Below, in pieces: positions 52,852-62,551 of a stretch of 64,000 bases of DNA. The notes under the pieces were generated by a model. That model ran no database searches and was not told where the DNA came from. It saw only the letters and a list, made by a program, of their open reading frames with translations. Source of the stretch: JASGMR01 sp963664675 (GTDB lineage: Bacteria; Thermotogota; Thermotogae; Petrotogales; Kosmotogaceae); NCBI GenBank assembly GCA_963664675.2, contig CAXXLB010000002.1, positions 566,445 to 630,444 of the forward strand, read 5' to 3'. Each line of letters starts with the position of its first letter. The stretch's first letter is position 1. The position numbers and the translations under genes were made by a program.

Positions 52852-53522
52852 ATTTCATCACCCGGAACGAATTTATAGCCGACCCCTCTCACCGTTTTAA
52901 TATATTTTGATCCGATCTTATCCCTCAATTTGCTTATATGAACATCTATTGTCCTGAAATCTCCAAAGAAGTCTTCGCCCCATACTTTATCGAGAAGTTC
53001 TTCCCTTGAAAAAACTCTTTCCGGATTTTCCACAAGAACTTTTAAAAGTTCGAACTCCCTTCTGGTGAGTTCTTCAGTATTTCCATTTTTTGTTATTGTA
53101 TATGAATTCAGGTCGATTCTCGATTCTCCGATATTCATATATGTGATTTTTTCTTTGGATTTTATGGCTCTCCTGTTCACGGCTTTAATCCTCGCCACCA
53201 GGGTTCTTGGATTGAAAGGTTTGGTTACAAAATCGTCTGCACCCAACTCAAGTCCCAGGATCATGTCGATATCGGATTTTCTCGCGGTGAGAAAAATAAC
53301 TGGCATATTTCTGTATACATCCCTGATTTTTTTAATGAGATCCAGTCCATTTCCATCGGGAAGCATTATATCAAGAATTATAATATCCGGTTTGTTTTCC
53401 TTCAGTTTATCCCACAATTCGCTTGCGGACCCGGCACTTGCAACTTCCATGGATTCTATCTCGCAGACTTCCTTTACCAATTGAACAATATCTGGATCGT
53501 CATCTACTATAAGAACTTTCAT
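52848..53522 (-). CDS. phoB: OmpR/PhoB-family response regulator
   Basis: 224 residues. Receiver: DDDPD, phospho-Asp in IIILDIMLPDG, T/S in IFLTARK and Lys in VTKPFNPRTL. C-terminal winged helix: EELTRREFELLKVLVENPERVFSREELLDKVWG ... RTIDVHISKLRDKIG ... TVRGVGYKF. Between phoU and the kinase, with overlaps on both sides. Likely controls phosphate genes, though no pst genes lie here. The gene symbol is by context. Confidence 0.82.
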   Translation of the reverse strand: MKVLIVDDDPDIVQLVKEVCEIESMEVASAGSASELWDKLKENKPDIIILDIMLPDGNGLDLIKKIRDVYRNMPVIFLTARKSDIDMILGLELGADDFVTKPFNPRTLVARIKAVNRRAIKSKEKITYMNIGESRIDLNSYTITKNGNTEELTRREFELLKVLVENPERVFSREELLDKVWGEDFFGDFRTIDVHISKLRDKIGSKYIKTVRGVGYKFVPGDEI

Positions 53523-54199
53523 AATGTGACCTCCTTAAGTGAAATACCCACTTCCACGTAATGAATTTCTGATGCAATATTCTTTGCATGGTCGGCAGCT
53601 CTTTCCAGGTATCTCGACACCAGAATGAGGTCGAGAAAGAAGGCCACCTTTTCCTTATCCTTTTCTTCTTTTATTTCGTAGGCAATATTTTTCCTTATGT
53701 GTTTGTATAGATTATCAACTTTCTTATCCATTTTGTAAACTTCTTTGGCCTTTTCTATGTCTCTTTTATAATAAGCATCTATTATATCTTTCATCATTTT
53801 TTCTGTATAACCTATCATTTTTCTTATGTTAATAAAAGAATATGAAGGAAGAATACCCCTGTGTTTTGTGGCGGTTTTAGCTATATTGACCGCAAGATCA
53901 CCTATTCTTTCAAGGTCATTTGCGAATTTGACAAGAGAAATAATATATCGGAGGTCTTTATCGAGCGGTTGAAATCTTGTGACATAATTTATAACCTGTC
54001 TTTCAATTTTTTTCTGGAGTCTGTCTATTATCTCATCATTCACTATTATTTCATTAGCCATATCAACGTTCAGTTCTTCCAGTGATTCGATAGAACCGGA
54101 GAGATTAATCCGTACATTCTCTATCATGTCGGATAATATAGATTTTAAAATATTATAATTTATCTCGTTTTGGTTTTCGTGTTCCATATAATGCACCAT
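53519..54199 (-). CDS. phoU: Phosphate-signalling protein PhoU
   Basis: 226 residues with two PhoU helical repeats: MANEIIVNDEIIDRLQKKIERQVINYV and FANDLERIGDLAVNIA, then YKMDKKVDNLYKHIR and SRYLERAADHAKNIASEI; the E/D-x3-D metal-cluster residues are seen in LERIGD and LERAADH. It inhibits the Pho kinase when phosphate is abundant. The ATG at 54199 has GGGAG 8 bases upstream. First gene of phoU-phoB-phoR. Confidence 0.9.
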   Translation of the reverse strand: MVHYMEHENQNEINYNILKSILSDMIENVRINLSGSIESLEELNVDMANEIIVNDEIIDRLQKKIERQVINYVTRFQPLDKDLRYIISLVKFANDLERIGDLAVNIAKTATKHRGILPSYSFINIRKMIGYTEKMMKDIIDAYYKRDIEKAKEVYKMDKKVDNLYKHIRKNIAYEIKEEKDKEKVAFFLDLILVSRYLERAADHAKNIASEIHYVEVGISLKEVTL

Positions 54200-54370
54200 C
54201 CATTTTTCTCCCAATTATATTTTAACCTTTTTTCGAATATAATCAAGCTGAATCCCTTAAAAAGCCGAAATTGGAAAGTTCTCATAAAAATTTTAATTAT
54301 AAAAAACATCTATTCATATGGATAGAGAATACATCATATTCAGAAAATAAACGTAACATTTAATTTACTT

Positions 54371-54399
54371 TTGAATTTTTTTTTGCCTTTTAGTATAAT
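54371..54399 (+). promoter_or_regulatory. Promoter of the maltosyltransferase gene
   Basis: TTGAAT (54371-54376), 17 bases, TATAAT (54394-54399), about 30 bases before the start codon. Confidence 0.65.
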
Positions 54400-54429
54400 C
54401 TATATATGATTTCACGGGAGGTATTCAGA

Positions 54430-56439
54430 ATGTACATTGAAAATATTTTGAATTATTTAAAAAAGCAGGATTCATCAAAAAGGCCTGATTACGGTGTTCC
54501 AAGAGAATGGTTGCCGCAAGATTATGAGGGAACAGTGAAATTGAGTGGTAAATACATATTTGTAAATCCATATGAATTTGGGAAAAATATTTTTGAGACT
54601 ATAATAAGCAGAAGAGAAAACGATAGAAATTATCTTCTGTCTCTTTCAAGAATAGAAGGAGAAAGTAAATCGAATTGGATTGAAGATTCGGTAATTTACA
54701 GTGCTTTTTTAAGAATGACGACGGCCTTCGGCCATAAAAATCCAGGAAGTTTTAATCCATATTTTAAAGGTGGTTATATCGAAGCCGGGACTATTTTGAA
54801 GCAGATATTTTTATTACCGTATCTTAAAAAAATTGGTATAAATTCAATATATTTTCTTCCTGTAACAAAATACAGCAACATATTCAAAAAGGGTGAAGTT
54901 GGATCGCCTTATTCGATAAAGGATTTTTATAAGATATCAGATGAGTATCACGATAATTTGCTCGTGGGGTTTTCTGTCGAAGACGAATTCAAAGCTTTTG
55001 TCGAAGCCGCACATATTTTGGGAATGAGAGTGATTCTTGATTTTGTACCCAGAACCTGTGCGAGAGATTCCGATCTCATACTCGAACACCCAGACTGGTT
55101 TTACTGGATAGATTACAAAGAACTGGAGAATTATAAAGCTCCCCTTATTGATGAATTAGCCTTCGAGCAACCTTCAAGTGATAATCTGTCAATAATGTAT
55201 TCTAATGAGAGTGTGAAAGAACATCTGAAAAAATTCAGATTCGCCCCGAACATCACTGATCCTGAGAAATGGGGAAATTTTGTGAATGAATATAGGGGGA
55301 AGAAGAGCTTTTTGGATGGGCTGATAAAAGAATTCGGTGTGATAACTCCTCCTGGTTTTTCCGACTGGATAAACGATAATCAGCCTCCATGGAACGATGT
55401 CACTTTTTTGAGAATGTATATGGATCATCCCAGGGAAGCGAAGAAATATCTGGAAAAGGATCAACCGCCTTACGTTTTGTATGATGTAATAAAATCCTCC
55501 ATTATGCCTGGCGAAGAGCCCAATAAGGATTTATGGGATCTGATCGCGAATATAATGCCATACTACAATAGGGAATTCGGCGTGGACGGCGCGCGTCTGG
55601 ACATGGGGCACGCTCTTCCATCGGAACTTGAAAAAGAAATGATAAAGAGTGCAAAAAGAATGGATTCTTCATTTTCAATAATAGCCGAAGAACTCAATAT
55701 GAATTATGATGGAAAGGCGAAGGATAACGGTTATGACTGTTTCCTTGGCAATGTATGGTGGAGTGAACCACGTGTGGATGAAGGGTGGACGAAAAAATTG
55801 ATATACGAAGTTTTGCCGAATTTGAAGCTCACCTGCTTCGGTGCAGTAGAAACTCCGGATACACCGAGAGCCATGTCGAGAGAATACGGGAAGGATTTTG
55901 CAATACAGGCAACTATTTTGAATTTTTTTCTCCCGAAAACGGTGCCTTTCATAAATTCGGGACAGGAGATATTCGAACTTCAACCTATGAATCTCGGCCT
56001 GGATAATACCGAAGATGGTAGATACCTTCTTGAACCTTCGGATCCAATGTATGGCAAGCTGGCATTTTTTGATTATTATTCTCTTCACTGGAATTCTGAT
56101 GATGACATGCTGGATATAATTGAGATTGTATCCAAAATCAGAATGGAAAATCTTGATTTGTTGAAACGGGGAGATATCAAATATCTTTTCAAAGATGATA
56201 AAGATATCGTTGCGCTTTTTTACTGGAACGGTGAAAAAGGTTTTCTCATTTTGAGTAATTTTAATTATAAAGAACATAAGAATTTGTTTGTCGATTTAGG
56301 TTATTATACCTGGAAAGAAAAGCATGAGGTACTCTGGAAAATAAAAAATAGACATTACTTCAATTCTGTGTGGAACGTCGGTACGACAATGGAAGTAATT
56401 CTTGCGCCGGGTGAGATATACATCGCTCAGATTGAATAA
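54430..56439 (+). CDS. mmtA: Maltosyltransferase (GH13, MmtA-like)
   Basis: 669 residues. It closely follows the Thermotoga maltosyltransferase as I remember it: GMRVILDFVPRTCARDSDLI, EHPDWFYWI, ITPPGFSDWINDNQPPWNDVTFLRMYMDHP. The (beta/alpha)8 active site has nucleophile Asp in DGARLDMGHALP, acid Glu in FSIIAEELNM and the third Asp in VETPDTPRAM. The enzyme moves maltosyl units between maltodextrins. No signal peptide, so cytosolic. Start 54430 chosen for GGGAGG. The gene is monocistronic. Confidence 0.9.
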   Translation: MYIENILNYLKKQDSSKRPDYGVPREWLPQDYEGTVKLSGKYIFVNPYEFGKNIFETIISRRENDRNYLLSLSRIEGESKSNWIEDSVIYSAFLRMTTAFGHKNPGSFNPYFKGGYIEAGTILKQIFLLPYLKKIGINSIYFLPVTKYSNIFKKGEVGSPYSIKDFYKISDEYHDNLLVGFSVEDEFKAFVEAAHILGMRVILDFVPRTCARDSDLILEHPDWFYWIDYKELENYKAPLIDELAFEQPSSDNLSIMYSNESVKEHLKKFRFAPNITDPEKWGNFVNEYRGKKSFLDGLIKEFGVITPPGFSDWINDNQPPWNDVTFLRMYMDHPREAKKYLEKDQPPYVLYDVIKSSIMPGEEPNKDLWDLIANIMPYYNREFGVDGARLDMGHALPSELEKEMIKSAKRMDSSFSIIAEELNMNYDGKAKDNGYDCFLGNVWWSEPRVDEGWTKKLIYEVLPNLKLTCFGAVETPDTPRAMSREYGKDFAIQATILNFFLPKTVPFINSGQEIFELQPMNLGLDNTEDGRYLLEPSDPMYGKLAFFDYYSLHWNSDDDMLDIIEIVSKIRMENLDLLKRGDIKYLFKDDKDIVALFYWNGEKGFLILSNFNYKEHKNLFVDLGYYTWKEKHEVLWKIKNRHYFNSVWNVGTTMEVILAPGEIYIAQIE

Positions 56440-56448
56440 TAAAATATA

Positions 56449-56479
56449 TAAGAGGGTATTATGATAAATACCCTCTTAT
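56449..56479. terminator. Bidirectional terminator between mmtA and the PfkB gene
   Basis: TAAGAGGGTATT/AATACCCTCTTA, perfect 12-bp arms and a 6-base loop, with T/A flanks on both strands; it serves both convergent genes. Confidence 0.8.
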
Positions 56480-56482
56480 TCT

Positions 56483-57421
56483 TTATAATGAAATTCCACT
56501 CAGTTCCTTAATCTTTTCTTTGGTTACCAATCCTTCCATGGGACCGAATTTAGTAGCATTTATAGCACCGGCTGCAGCGGCTATTTTACCCGCTTCTTCC
56601 AGGCTTTTACCCTTTAACATAGCAGTTATAAATCCTGCATCAAAGCAATCGCCCGCACCGGTGGGGTCAGTTTCTACGATTTTATAAGCTTTTATAGGTA
56701 TGTCATCATGTTCTGTGATTACTCTGCATCCTTCTTTCCCCAGTTTTAAAACTACCATCTTTACGGGAAAGTTTTCAAATATTTTTTTCAACGCTTCATT
56801 CACGGTGTTTGTATTAGTTATAAACAGGAGCTCATCTACACCTGGAAAAAGAATTTCGCAATTCTTTAATATGGGATCAACAACTTCGTTTATATTTTCA
56901 TCCAGTAGAAGTTCTCTTCTTATATTGGGATCAAAACTTATTTTTGTGCCTCTTTTATATAAATAATTTGCCAATTTTATTATCTTATTTCTAAAATCCT
57001 TTTGGATCATAAGAGAGCAGCCCATTATATGAAAATAATCCTGATGTTTCAATTCGTCATTGCTATATTTTTTTAGAAAAACTGCGGACGTATCCTTGAC
57101 ATGGAATATGAATTTTCTGCCACCGGTCTTATCATAACCCACGAATGCCACGGCGGTCGGACGATCTTTGTTTATATTTATCAGATCACAATTCACACCG
57201 TCATCTTTAAGTCGTTTTAAAACGTTTTTTCCGAATTCATCTTCGCCGATACCTCCGATGATCGTTGCATTTTCTCCGAGTCTCGCAACACTGTCTATAA
57301 AAATTGCTGGTGCTCCGCTTGGATACGGTCCTTTAAAATATCCTGGATTTGCCAGCGAAACATTCCTTTCCGGTCTCATTATTTCAACAAGAATTTCGCC
57401 CATGGTTAAAACTGAACCCAT
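56483..57421 (-). CDS. PfkB-family carbohydrate kinase
   Basis: 312 residues. PfkB motifs: ARLGENATIIGGIGEDEFG near residue 50 and DPTGAGDCFDAGFITAML with catalytic Asp near residue 255. The start MGSVLTMGEILVEIMRP and GPYPSGAPAIF are close to fructokinase/2-keto-3-deoxygluconate kinase types. The start at 57421 follows AGGTGAGG. Alone and convergent to mmtA. The sugar cannot be told; it is unlikely to replace AraB, which is of the FGGY family. Confidence 0.85.
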   Translation of the reverse strand: MGSVLTMGEILVEIMRPERNVSLANPGYFKGPYPSGAPAIFIDSVARLGENATIIGGIGEDEFGKNVLKRLKDDGVNCDLININKDRPTAVAFVGYDKTGGRKFIFHVKDTSAVFLKKYSNDELKHQDYFHIMGCSLMIQKDFRNKIIKLANYLYKRGTKISFDPNIRRELLLDENINEVVDPILKNCEILFPGVDELLFITNTNTVNEALKKIFENFPVKMVVLKLGKEGCRVITEHDDIPIKAYKIVETDPTGAGDCFDAGFITAMLKGKSLEEAGKIAAAAGAINATKFGPMEGLVTKEKIKELSGISL

Positions 57422-57870
57422 TTCCTCACCTCTAACTGTTTTCAAATTACGAACGATATAAATCGTTCTTCTTTACATCCTTCAATTTTACATTATTTTT
57501 TCCCTTAATAATTTTAAAATTTTTATTTCTTGATAAAATTTTTTGTTCAAAATTTCATTGTACCGATTTCATTTTTTACAGAAGGTTTTATCCGGTTTTG
57601 TAAAATTTCATGTAACTTTTTTAATCGGCAAGACAATAATAATTACTTTGTATTAAGTATTAGTTGGATAATTGTTTTAAAAGTTTTTTTAAAATTAACA
57701 CAATAGTTACTTCGATAGATGAAAAAAATCTTGTTTTTTTTATAATCATTTGAAACAGGGGAATACAGTCAATAAACCTGGTCTTTACATCAATATGATA
57801 ATATAAAACATATTTTTATTATTAATATTTTTTTCTACTCTAGAGAAATTTAACCGGAGGAGGTGTTTTT
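57422..57870. other. AT-rich divergent intergenic region
   Basis: About 450 bases between the PfkB (minus) and KamA-type (plus) genes. Poly-T/A tracts and no convincing open frame, hairpin or operator. It probably holds two promoters; none was assigned. Confidence 0.5.
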
Positions 57871-58971
57871 TTGAGGAAACCTACATACTACACAAATATT
57901 GATATGGTGAAAGGTTTATCAGAAGAAGAGAAGAGAGAAATTAAAAAGGTGACGGAAAAATATCCCTTCAAAGCGAACGATTTTTATTTGAATTTAATCA
58001 ATTGGGATGACAAAAACGATCCAATAAGAAGATTGGTCATTCCATCATCGGATGAGTTGACGGACTGGGGAGACTTAGACGCATCCAGTGAGCATCTCTA
58101 CACAAAGGCACCCGGAATGGAACATAAGTATAGGGATACGGCTCTGATACTTGTTTCTCAAGTTTGTGGCGGACAATGTAGATATTGTTTCAGAAAGAGA
58201 ATTTTCCTTGATGGGGGCAGTGAAATCGTTGATGATTTCAGTAAAGCAATAGAATATATCAGGAATCATAAAGAGATAAACAATGTTCTGTTGACAGGTG
58301 GGGATGCTCTGGTTTTGTCAACGGAAAAGTTGGAGAAAATAATCAAAGCTTTGAGGGAAATCGACCATGTAAATATTATCAGATTAGGCTCCAAAATGCT
58401 GGCATTCTATCCTTTCAGAGTGAGTGAGGACCCTGAGTTGATAGAAATTCTGAAGAAGTACAGTACAAAAAAGAAAAGAATATATGTGATGGCGCACTTC
58501 AACAATGTTAATGAGATCTCCGAAGAATCATTAAAGGCGATTGATATGCTTTTGAAAGCGGGAGTCATAATTTGCAATCAGGCTCCTCTTATAGCGGGAA
58601 TCAATGATAATGTAGATGCACTTGTCAATCTTTTCAACAAACTGTCTTATATCGGTGTGCCCCCGTATTATATATTTCAATGCAGACCAACAAAAGGAAA
58701 TTTTGCATATTCCGTTCCAATAGAAAAGGGATTTTCAATATTCAACGAGGCGATTTCAAAAGTTTCAGGGCTTGGAAAGAGGGCCAGATATATGATGTCG
58801 CACAAATATGGAAAGATAGGAATAGTTGGTTTGGATGATGAATATGTTTATATGAAATTCCACCGGGCGGCAAATCCAATTAATTATCAAAAATTGTTAA
58901 AGATGAAGCGCAACGAGAACGCGAGATGGTTTGATGATTATGGTGATGCGCTGGCTCAAGTATTGGAATGA
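57871..58971 (+). CDS. KamA-family radical SAM enzyme (lysine 2,3-aminomutase-like)
   Basis: 366 residues. Radical-SAM cluster CxxxCxxC in VCGGQCRYCFRKRIF near residue 97, then NNVLLTGGDALVLSTEKL (SAM binding) and NQAPLIAGINDNVDAL, YYIFQCRPTKGN of the aminomutase family. Shorter than classical KamA, lacking parts of the C-terminal zinc region. Could be a lysine/glutamate aminomutase or EpmB-like. Start TTG with GGAGGAGG upstream. Monocistronic. Confidence 0.85.
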   Translation: MRKPTYYTNIDMVKGLSEEEKREIKKVTEKYPFKANDFYLNLINWDDKNDPIRRLVIPSSDELTDWGDLDASSEHLYTKAPGMEHKYRDTALILVSQVCGGQCRYCFRKRIFLDGGSEIVDDFSKAIEYIRNHKEINNVLLTGGDALVLSTEKLEKIIKALREIDHVNIIRLGSKMLAFYPFRVSEDPELIEILKKYSTKKKRIYVMAHFNNVNEISEESLKAIDMLLKAGVIICNQAPLIAGINDNVDALVNLFNKLSYIGVPPYYIFQCRPTKGNFAYSVPIEKGFSIFNEAISKVSGLGKRARYMMSHKYGKIGIVGLDDEYVYMKFHRAANPINYQKLLKMKRNENARWFDDYGDALAQVLE

Positions 58972-58975
58972 ATTT

Positions 58976-59002
58976 AAGACAGGAATAAATCCTGTCTTTT
59001 TT
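58976..59002. terminator. Bidirectional terminator between KamA-type gene and trmFO
   Basis: AAGACAGGA/TCCTGTCTT, perfect 9-bp arms around 5 bases, followed by T4 and preceded by A/T-rich DNA. Confidence 0.8.
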
Positions 59003-60305
59003 AGTAGAACTCAGTTGTCAGAAATTTTTTAAAAATCTTCAGTGCCCTTTCAGCCTTTGCAATGTTTCTTTCTTTTTTTCTTTTGATCCCTTTTATCGGA
59101 GACAACAAACCATAATTTGCATAAACAGGAGACAGAGGAATTCGAGCGTTCGTGGTTATATGATTTATGAGACCCCCGATCATAGTATCATCAGGAAACG
59201 TGAACGGTTCTTTTTTCAACATCACGTGTTCAATATTCAGGGCTGCTACTTTACCTGATACTATAGCTTCGACGTAGCCCTCAAGGCCGGAGATCTGTCC
59301 TGCAAAAAAAATGTTTTTGTATTCTTTGGACTGTAAATGTTTATTCATTATTTCGGGGGCGTTCAAATATGTATTGCGGTGCATTACACCGTACCTGACA
59401 AATTCAGCATTTTTCAGTGCCGGAATCAATCTGAAAACCTTTTTCTGTTCTTTCCATTTTAACCGTGTCTGAAAACCCACCGGGCTGTATAAATTTCCTT
59501 CTTTATCTTCCTTTCTGAGCTGCACGACGGCAAAGAAGCTGTTTCCAAAATCGTCTTTAAGGCCCACCGGTTTCATCGGACCGAATCGCAGCGCGTCCAG
59601 GCCACTTTTTGCTATTTCTTCGACGGGCTGACATCTTTCAAAAAGAGCTTTATCCGAAAAATTTTCAACCGGTGCGAGTTCTGCGTTGACCAACTGTTTA
59701 TAAAATATGTTGTACTCATCTTCATTCATCGGACAGTTGAGGTAATCTCCCGTACCTTTTTCGTATCTGTCTGCAACAAAGGCTTTGGACATATCGATTG
59801 AATCCTTTAAAATTATCGGTGAGACTGCATCAAAGAAGAAAAGATCACTTCCGAAGATCGTTTTTAGCCAGCTTTCAAATTTTGGAGAAGTCAGAGGACC
59901 GGTTGCTATGAGCCATATATCATCGTTGTTTAGATCTATTTGAGTGATTTCTTTCCTGTATATTTTTATATATTCGGATTTTTCAATTTCTTCTGTGATC
60001 ATCTTTGAAAATGTTTTTCTGTTTACCGCAAGGGCCTTTCCGGCCGGAACCCTCGTTTCTTCCGCGATTCTCAACAAATTCGAATCCAGCAGTTTCGCCT
60101 CTTCCTTAAGCAACCCGGAGGCATTTGAAAGCTCGAAGGATTTCAGGGAATTGCTGCATACGAGTTCACCAAAATTTTCCGATTTATGGATATCGTTGTT
60201 TCCTTCCGGTTTTATTTCGTATAAATTACAGTGTATCTTCTTTTTTGAAAGAGTCAGTGCAGCTTCAGAACCAGCCAGGCCGCCACCAATTATATTGATC
60301 TTCAT
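59001..60305 (-). CDS. trmFO: tRNA uracil-54 C5-methyltransferase, folate/FAD-dependent
   Basis: 434 residues, normal TrmFO length. FAD-binding INIIGGGLAGSEAALTLSKK at the start, LVCSNSLKS with the catalytic-region Cys, PVGFQTRLKWKEQ, RNTYLNAPEIM and FFAGQISGLEGYVEAIVSG. It makes ribothymidine at position 54 using methylene-tetrahydrofolate. Its start overlaps the glycosylase stop by 4 bases, so the two form one operon. Confidence 0.95.
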   Translation of the reverse strand: MKINIIGGGLAGSEAALTLSKKKIHCNLYEIKPEGNNDIHKSENFGELVCSNSLKSFELSNASGLLKEEAKLLDSNLLRIAEETRVPAGKALAVNRKTFSKMITEEIEKSEYIKIYRKEITQIDLNNDDIWLIATGPLTSPKFESWLKTIFGSDLFFFDAVSPIILKDSIDMSKAFVADRYEKGTGDYLNCPMNEDEYNIFYKQLVNAELAPVENFSDKALFERCQPVEEIAKSGLDALRFGPMKPVGLKDDFGNSFFAVVQLRKEDKEGNLYSPVGFQTRLKWKEQKKVFRLIPALKNAEFVRYGVMHRNTYLNAPEIMNKHLQSKEYKNIFFAGQISGLEGYVEAIVSGKVAALNIEHVMLKKEPFTFPDDTMIGGLINHITTNARIPLSPVYANYGLLSPIKGIKRKKERNIAKAERALKIFKKFLTTEFY

Positions 60306-61195
60306 TTCTTTGTCTCTTTCACGTAGTTGAGTCTGTAATATCTGAATAATACTTCCTGAAAATATCCTGCATATGGTGAAAACATTTCCATACCTCTTTC
60401 CATAATTTTTGTAGTATTGCCCTCGATATCAAAAAGATCTTTCATTGCCCTGATTATCCAGATATCCACGGGGAAACAGTTGAGTTTTCCATATCCGAAA
60501 AGTGCTATACAACTGGCGACTTTATAGCCTATCCCTTTGATTTTTATAAGTTCTTCAATTATATTTATTTCATTCATAGTGTGCATTTTTTTGAAAAAGG
60601 CCTCTGTTTTGACAGTTTCTGTCAGCTTTGCAAGATATTTTGCCCTGAAAGCCGTTTTCAAATCCCGGAAATTCTTTTCTGTAAGCGATTTGAATTGATC
60701 ATAGGTTGGAAATTTATAAAATTCTTCTCCGTTTAAAATAACTCTGTTCTGCTCAAAAAAGGAAGAGATTCTATCGGCTGTGTTCCTGATATTAACAATA
60801 CTGTTTCTCGACGAGATAATGTATTCCACAGTCATTTCAAAAGGATCCTGTCTTAAAATTCTTATCCCCTCACCCTCTTCTAAAGCCTTCAGGGATATTT
60901 TACGGGTCCTTTCACTGAATTTTTCCGACATATCCCTTATGAATCTGTGAATTTTGTCCAAATCGTCATCAAAACCGAAGTAGTATCTCAATCCTTCATT
61001 CAAACCCATTCCAAATAGTGAATTTTTAGAAGAGTTCACTTTTAAACAACCGTTTTCATCTTCCAGCATCAGGGCGGTATCCTTCACCACACCCTTCCAT
61101 ACATTTCCTGATTTCTTCCATCTGAAGGTCTGACCACAATCCAAAGTACAATCTATATTAAATTTTTTTGGATACCTTATCTTAATTTCAAACAT
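60302..61195 (-). CDS. 8-oxoguanine DNA glycosylase (OGG1-like)
   Basis: 297 residues. N-terminal OGG domain (DCTLDCGQTFRWKKSGNVWKGV) and HhH-GPD region: ELIKIKGIGYKVASCIALFGYGKLNCFPVDIWI holds the hairpin-helix-hairpin, catalytic Lys (K in GYK) and Asp (VDIW). It removes 8-oxoG and nicks DNA. The ATG at 61195 was chosen for MFEIKIRYPKKF and GGAGG; longer frames reach into the divergent promoter. First gene of the operon with trmFO. Confidence 0.9.
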   Translation of the reverse strand: MFEIKIRYPKKFNIDCTLDCGQTFRWKKSGNVWKGVVKDTALMLEDENGCLKVNSSKNSLFGMGLNEGLRYYFGFDDDLDKIHRFIRDMSEKFSERTRKISLKALEEGEGIRILRQDPFEMTVEYIISSRNSIVNIRNTADRISSFFEQNRVILNGEEFYKFPTYDQFKSLTEKNFRDLKTAFRAKYLAKLTETVKTEAFFKKMHTMNEINIIEELIKIKGIGYKVASCIALFGYGKLNCFPVDIWIIRAMKDLFDIEGNTTKIMERGMEMFSPYAGYFQEVLFRYYRLNYVKETKK

Positions 61196-61324
61196 AATTT
61201 CCTCCATCATTTCTTTCTTCATTTTAACAAAAAAAAAAATAACACGCTCATACATAATGATAAATTTAATCAAAAGAGTACCGTGTGAAATGTTATATAC
61301 TATATTCACCTCCGGAGGGGTTAA

Positions 61325-62197
61325 ATGGAAAAAGATTATACTTATTACATTAAAAATATTGTTGAATATATCGATTGTAATCTCGATAAAAAGATCTTGG
61401 TGGATGAATTGTGCGAAGATGTACCTTATTCAAAGGTTCAATTATGTAGAATATTTTATTATTTGACGGGGTTCACGTTCAATCAGTATATAAAAATGAG
61501 AAAGCTTTCAGAAGCCGCACTTGATCTCATTCATACTGATAAATCAATAATTGAGGTGGGAATGGATTACGGATATGATTCACAGGAAGCGTTCACCAGA
61601 GCGTTCAAAAAGATTTTTAGAGTAACTCCCGGGATCTATAGGAGGAAAAGATTATTATTCAGCAATCAGATTTTGAGGAAAATAAAAATCAATAGAAAAT
61701 TTCAAGGAGGTAAAAACATGGAACCAAAAAAAGTTAAAAAAGAGAGTTTTTATGTAGTTGGATTTAAATATTATGGAAATGCCATTCCGGATAATGCGCC
61801 GGGTCTCTGGAATGAATTGATGAGAAGGCAAAATGAGATAGAAAATATATATAAACCTGTGGAATGGATAGGACTGATGTGCACCGGTGAAGAGGAATTT
61901 GTTGACGAGAAGGCTGATTATATTGCAGGGGCAAGAGTGACGGATTTAAGCAGCATTCCGGAAGGAATGAGGGGATATGAAGTACCGGAAAGAGAATACC
62001 TCGTTTTCACTCACAAGGGAACACTGGACAAACTGGGGGAAACTTACAATTACATTTATTCTCAATATTTTCCCGCATGCAGGGAGTATACACCTACCGG
62101 AATGATGGAATTTGAATATTATGATCAGAGATTCGTAGGGGACAAGCCTGAATCGGAATTCGATATTTATATTCCTGTGGAAAAGAAAAAAGCATAA
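61325..62197 (+). CDS. AraC-family regulator with GyrI-like effector domain
   Basis: 290 residues. N-terminal AraC/XylS two-HTH domain: LDKKILVDELCEDVPYSKVQLCRIF and SIIEVGMDYGYDSQEAFTRAFKKIFRVTPGIYRR. From residue 132 a GyrI-like domain (MEPKKVKKESFYVVGFKYYG ... YLVFTHKGT ... ESEFDIYIPVEKK), paralogous to 17-475. At 61704-61720 AAGGAGG lies 7 bases before an in-frame ATG that starts exactly this second domain, so the domain may also be made alone. The Rob/BltR/MarR-like group responds to drugs or cationic compounds. CCTCCGGAGGGG precedes the first ATG. Confidence 0.9.
   Translation: MEKDYTYYIKNIVEYIDCNLDKKILVDELCEDVPYSKVQLCRIFYYLTGFTFNQYIKMRKLSEAALDLIHTDKSIIEVGMDYGYDSQEAFTRAFKKIFRVTPGIYRRKRLLFSNQILRKIKINRKFQGGKNMEPKKVKKESFYVVGFKYYGNAIPDNAPGLWNELMRRQNEIENIYKPVEWIGLMCTGEEEFVDEKADYIAGARVTDLSSIPEGMRGYEVPEREYLVFTHKGTLDKLGETYNYIYSQYFPACREYTPTGMMEFEYYDQRFVGDKPESEFDIYIPVEKKKA
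61704..61720 (+). promoter_or_regulatory. Internal ribosome-binding site and start within the AraC-GyrI gene
   Basis: AAGGAGG, 7-base spacer, ATG at 61718-61720, in frame with the regulator. It would yield a 159-residue GyrI-like protein starting MEPKK, as the standalone gene at 17-475 starts MEPKI. Motif and alignment are seen; use in vivo is inferred. Confidence 0.65.
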
Positions 62198-62551
62198 TAC
62201 AACACTATTAATTCAGTTCTAATAATTACAGAAGATTCTTGAAAAGCCATTTAAAGAAGCGGTGTAACAGCCGTTTCTTTTTTATGATTTCTCATTTTTT
62301 CCGTTACAAATTATTGTATTTTCTATACTAAAATGATAAACTTTAAATGAAAATTCAAATCAATTAAAAAAAAGAAATTTAAAAATGGCTTTTTAAACTA
62401 AAAAGAAATCCAGGATTTTTTCGTATTCAATTTCATAAAAAATTTCTGTCATTTGAAAAAGAAAAATAATATGAAAAATTGCACTTTTATAAAAACCCGG
62501 TGATACAATTTTCTATAAGGAAGCAGGAGCTATTGACAGGAGGTGTTTGGA
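62198..62551. other. Gene-free region after the AraC-type gene
   Basis: A terminator (AAGAAGCGG/CCGTTTCTT, 62253-62284) then about 270 AT-rich bases without a recognised signal until the AGGAGG of the small Lys-rich frame at 62552. Confidence 0.6.
62253..62284 (+). terminator. Terminator of the AraC-GyrI gene
   Basis: Stem with CGG/CCG core and A/T extension around TGTAACAG, followed by TTTCTTTTTT. Confidence 0.75.

Noticed and set aside
56483..57421. PfkB kinase as the missing ribulokinase
   Set aside because: Ribulokinase belongs to the FGGY family; the PfkB fold and distance from the ara genes argue against it.
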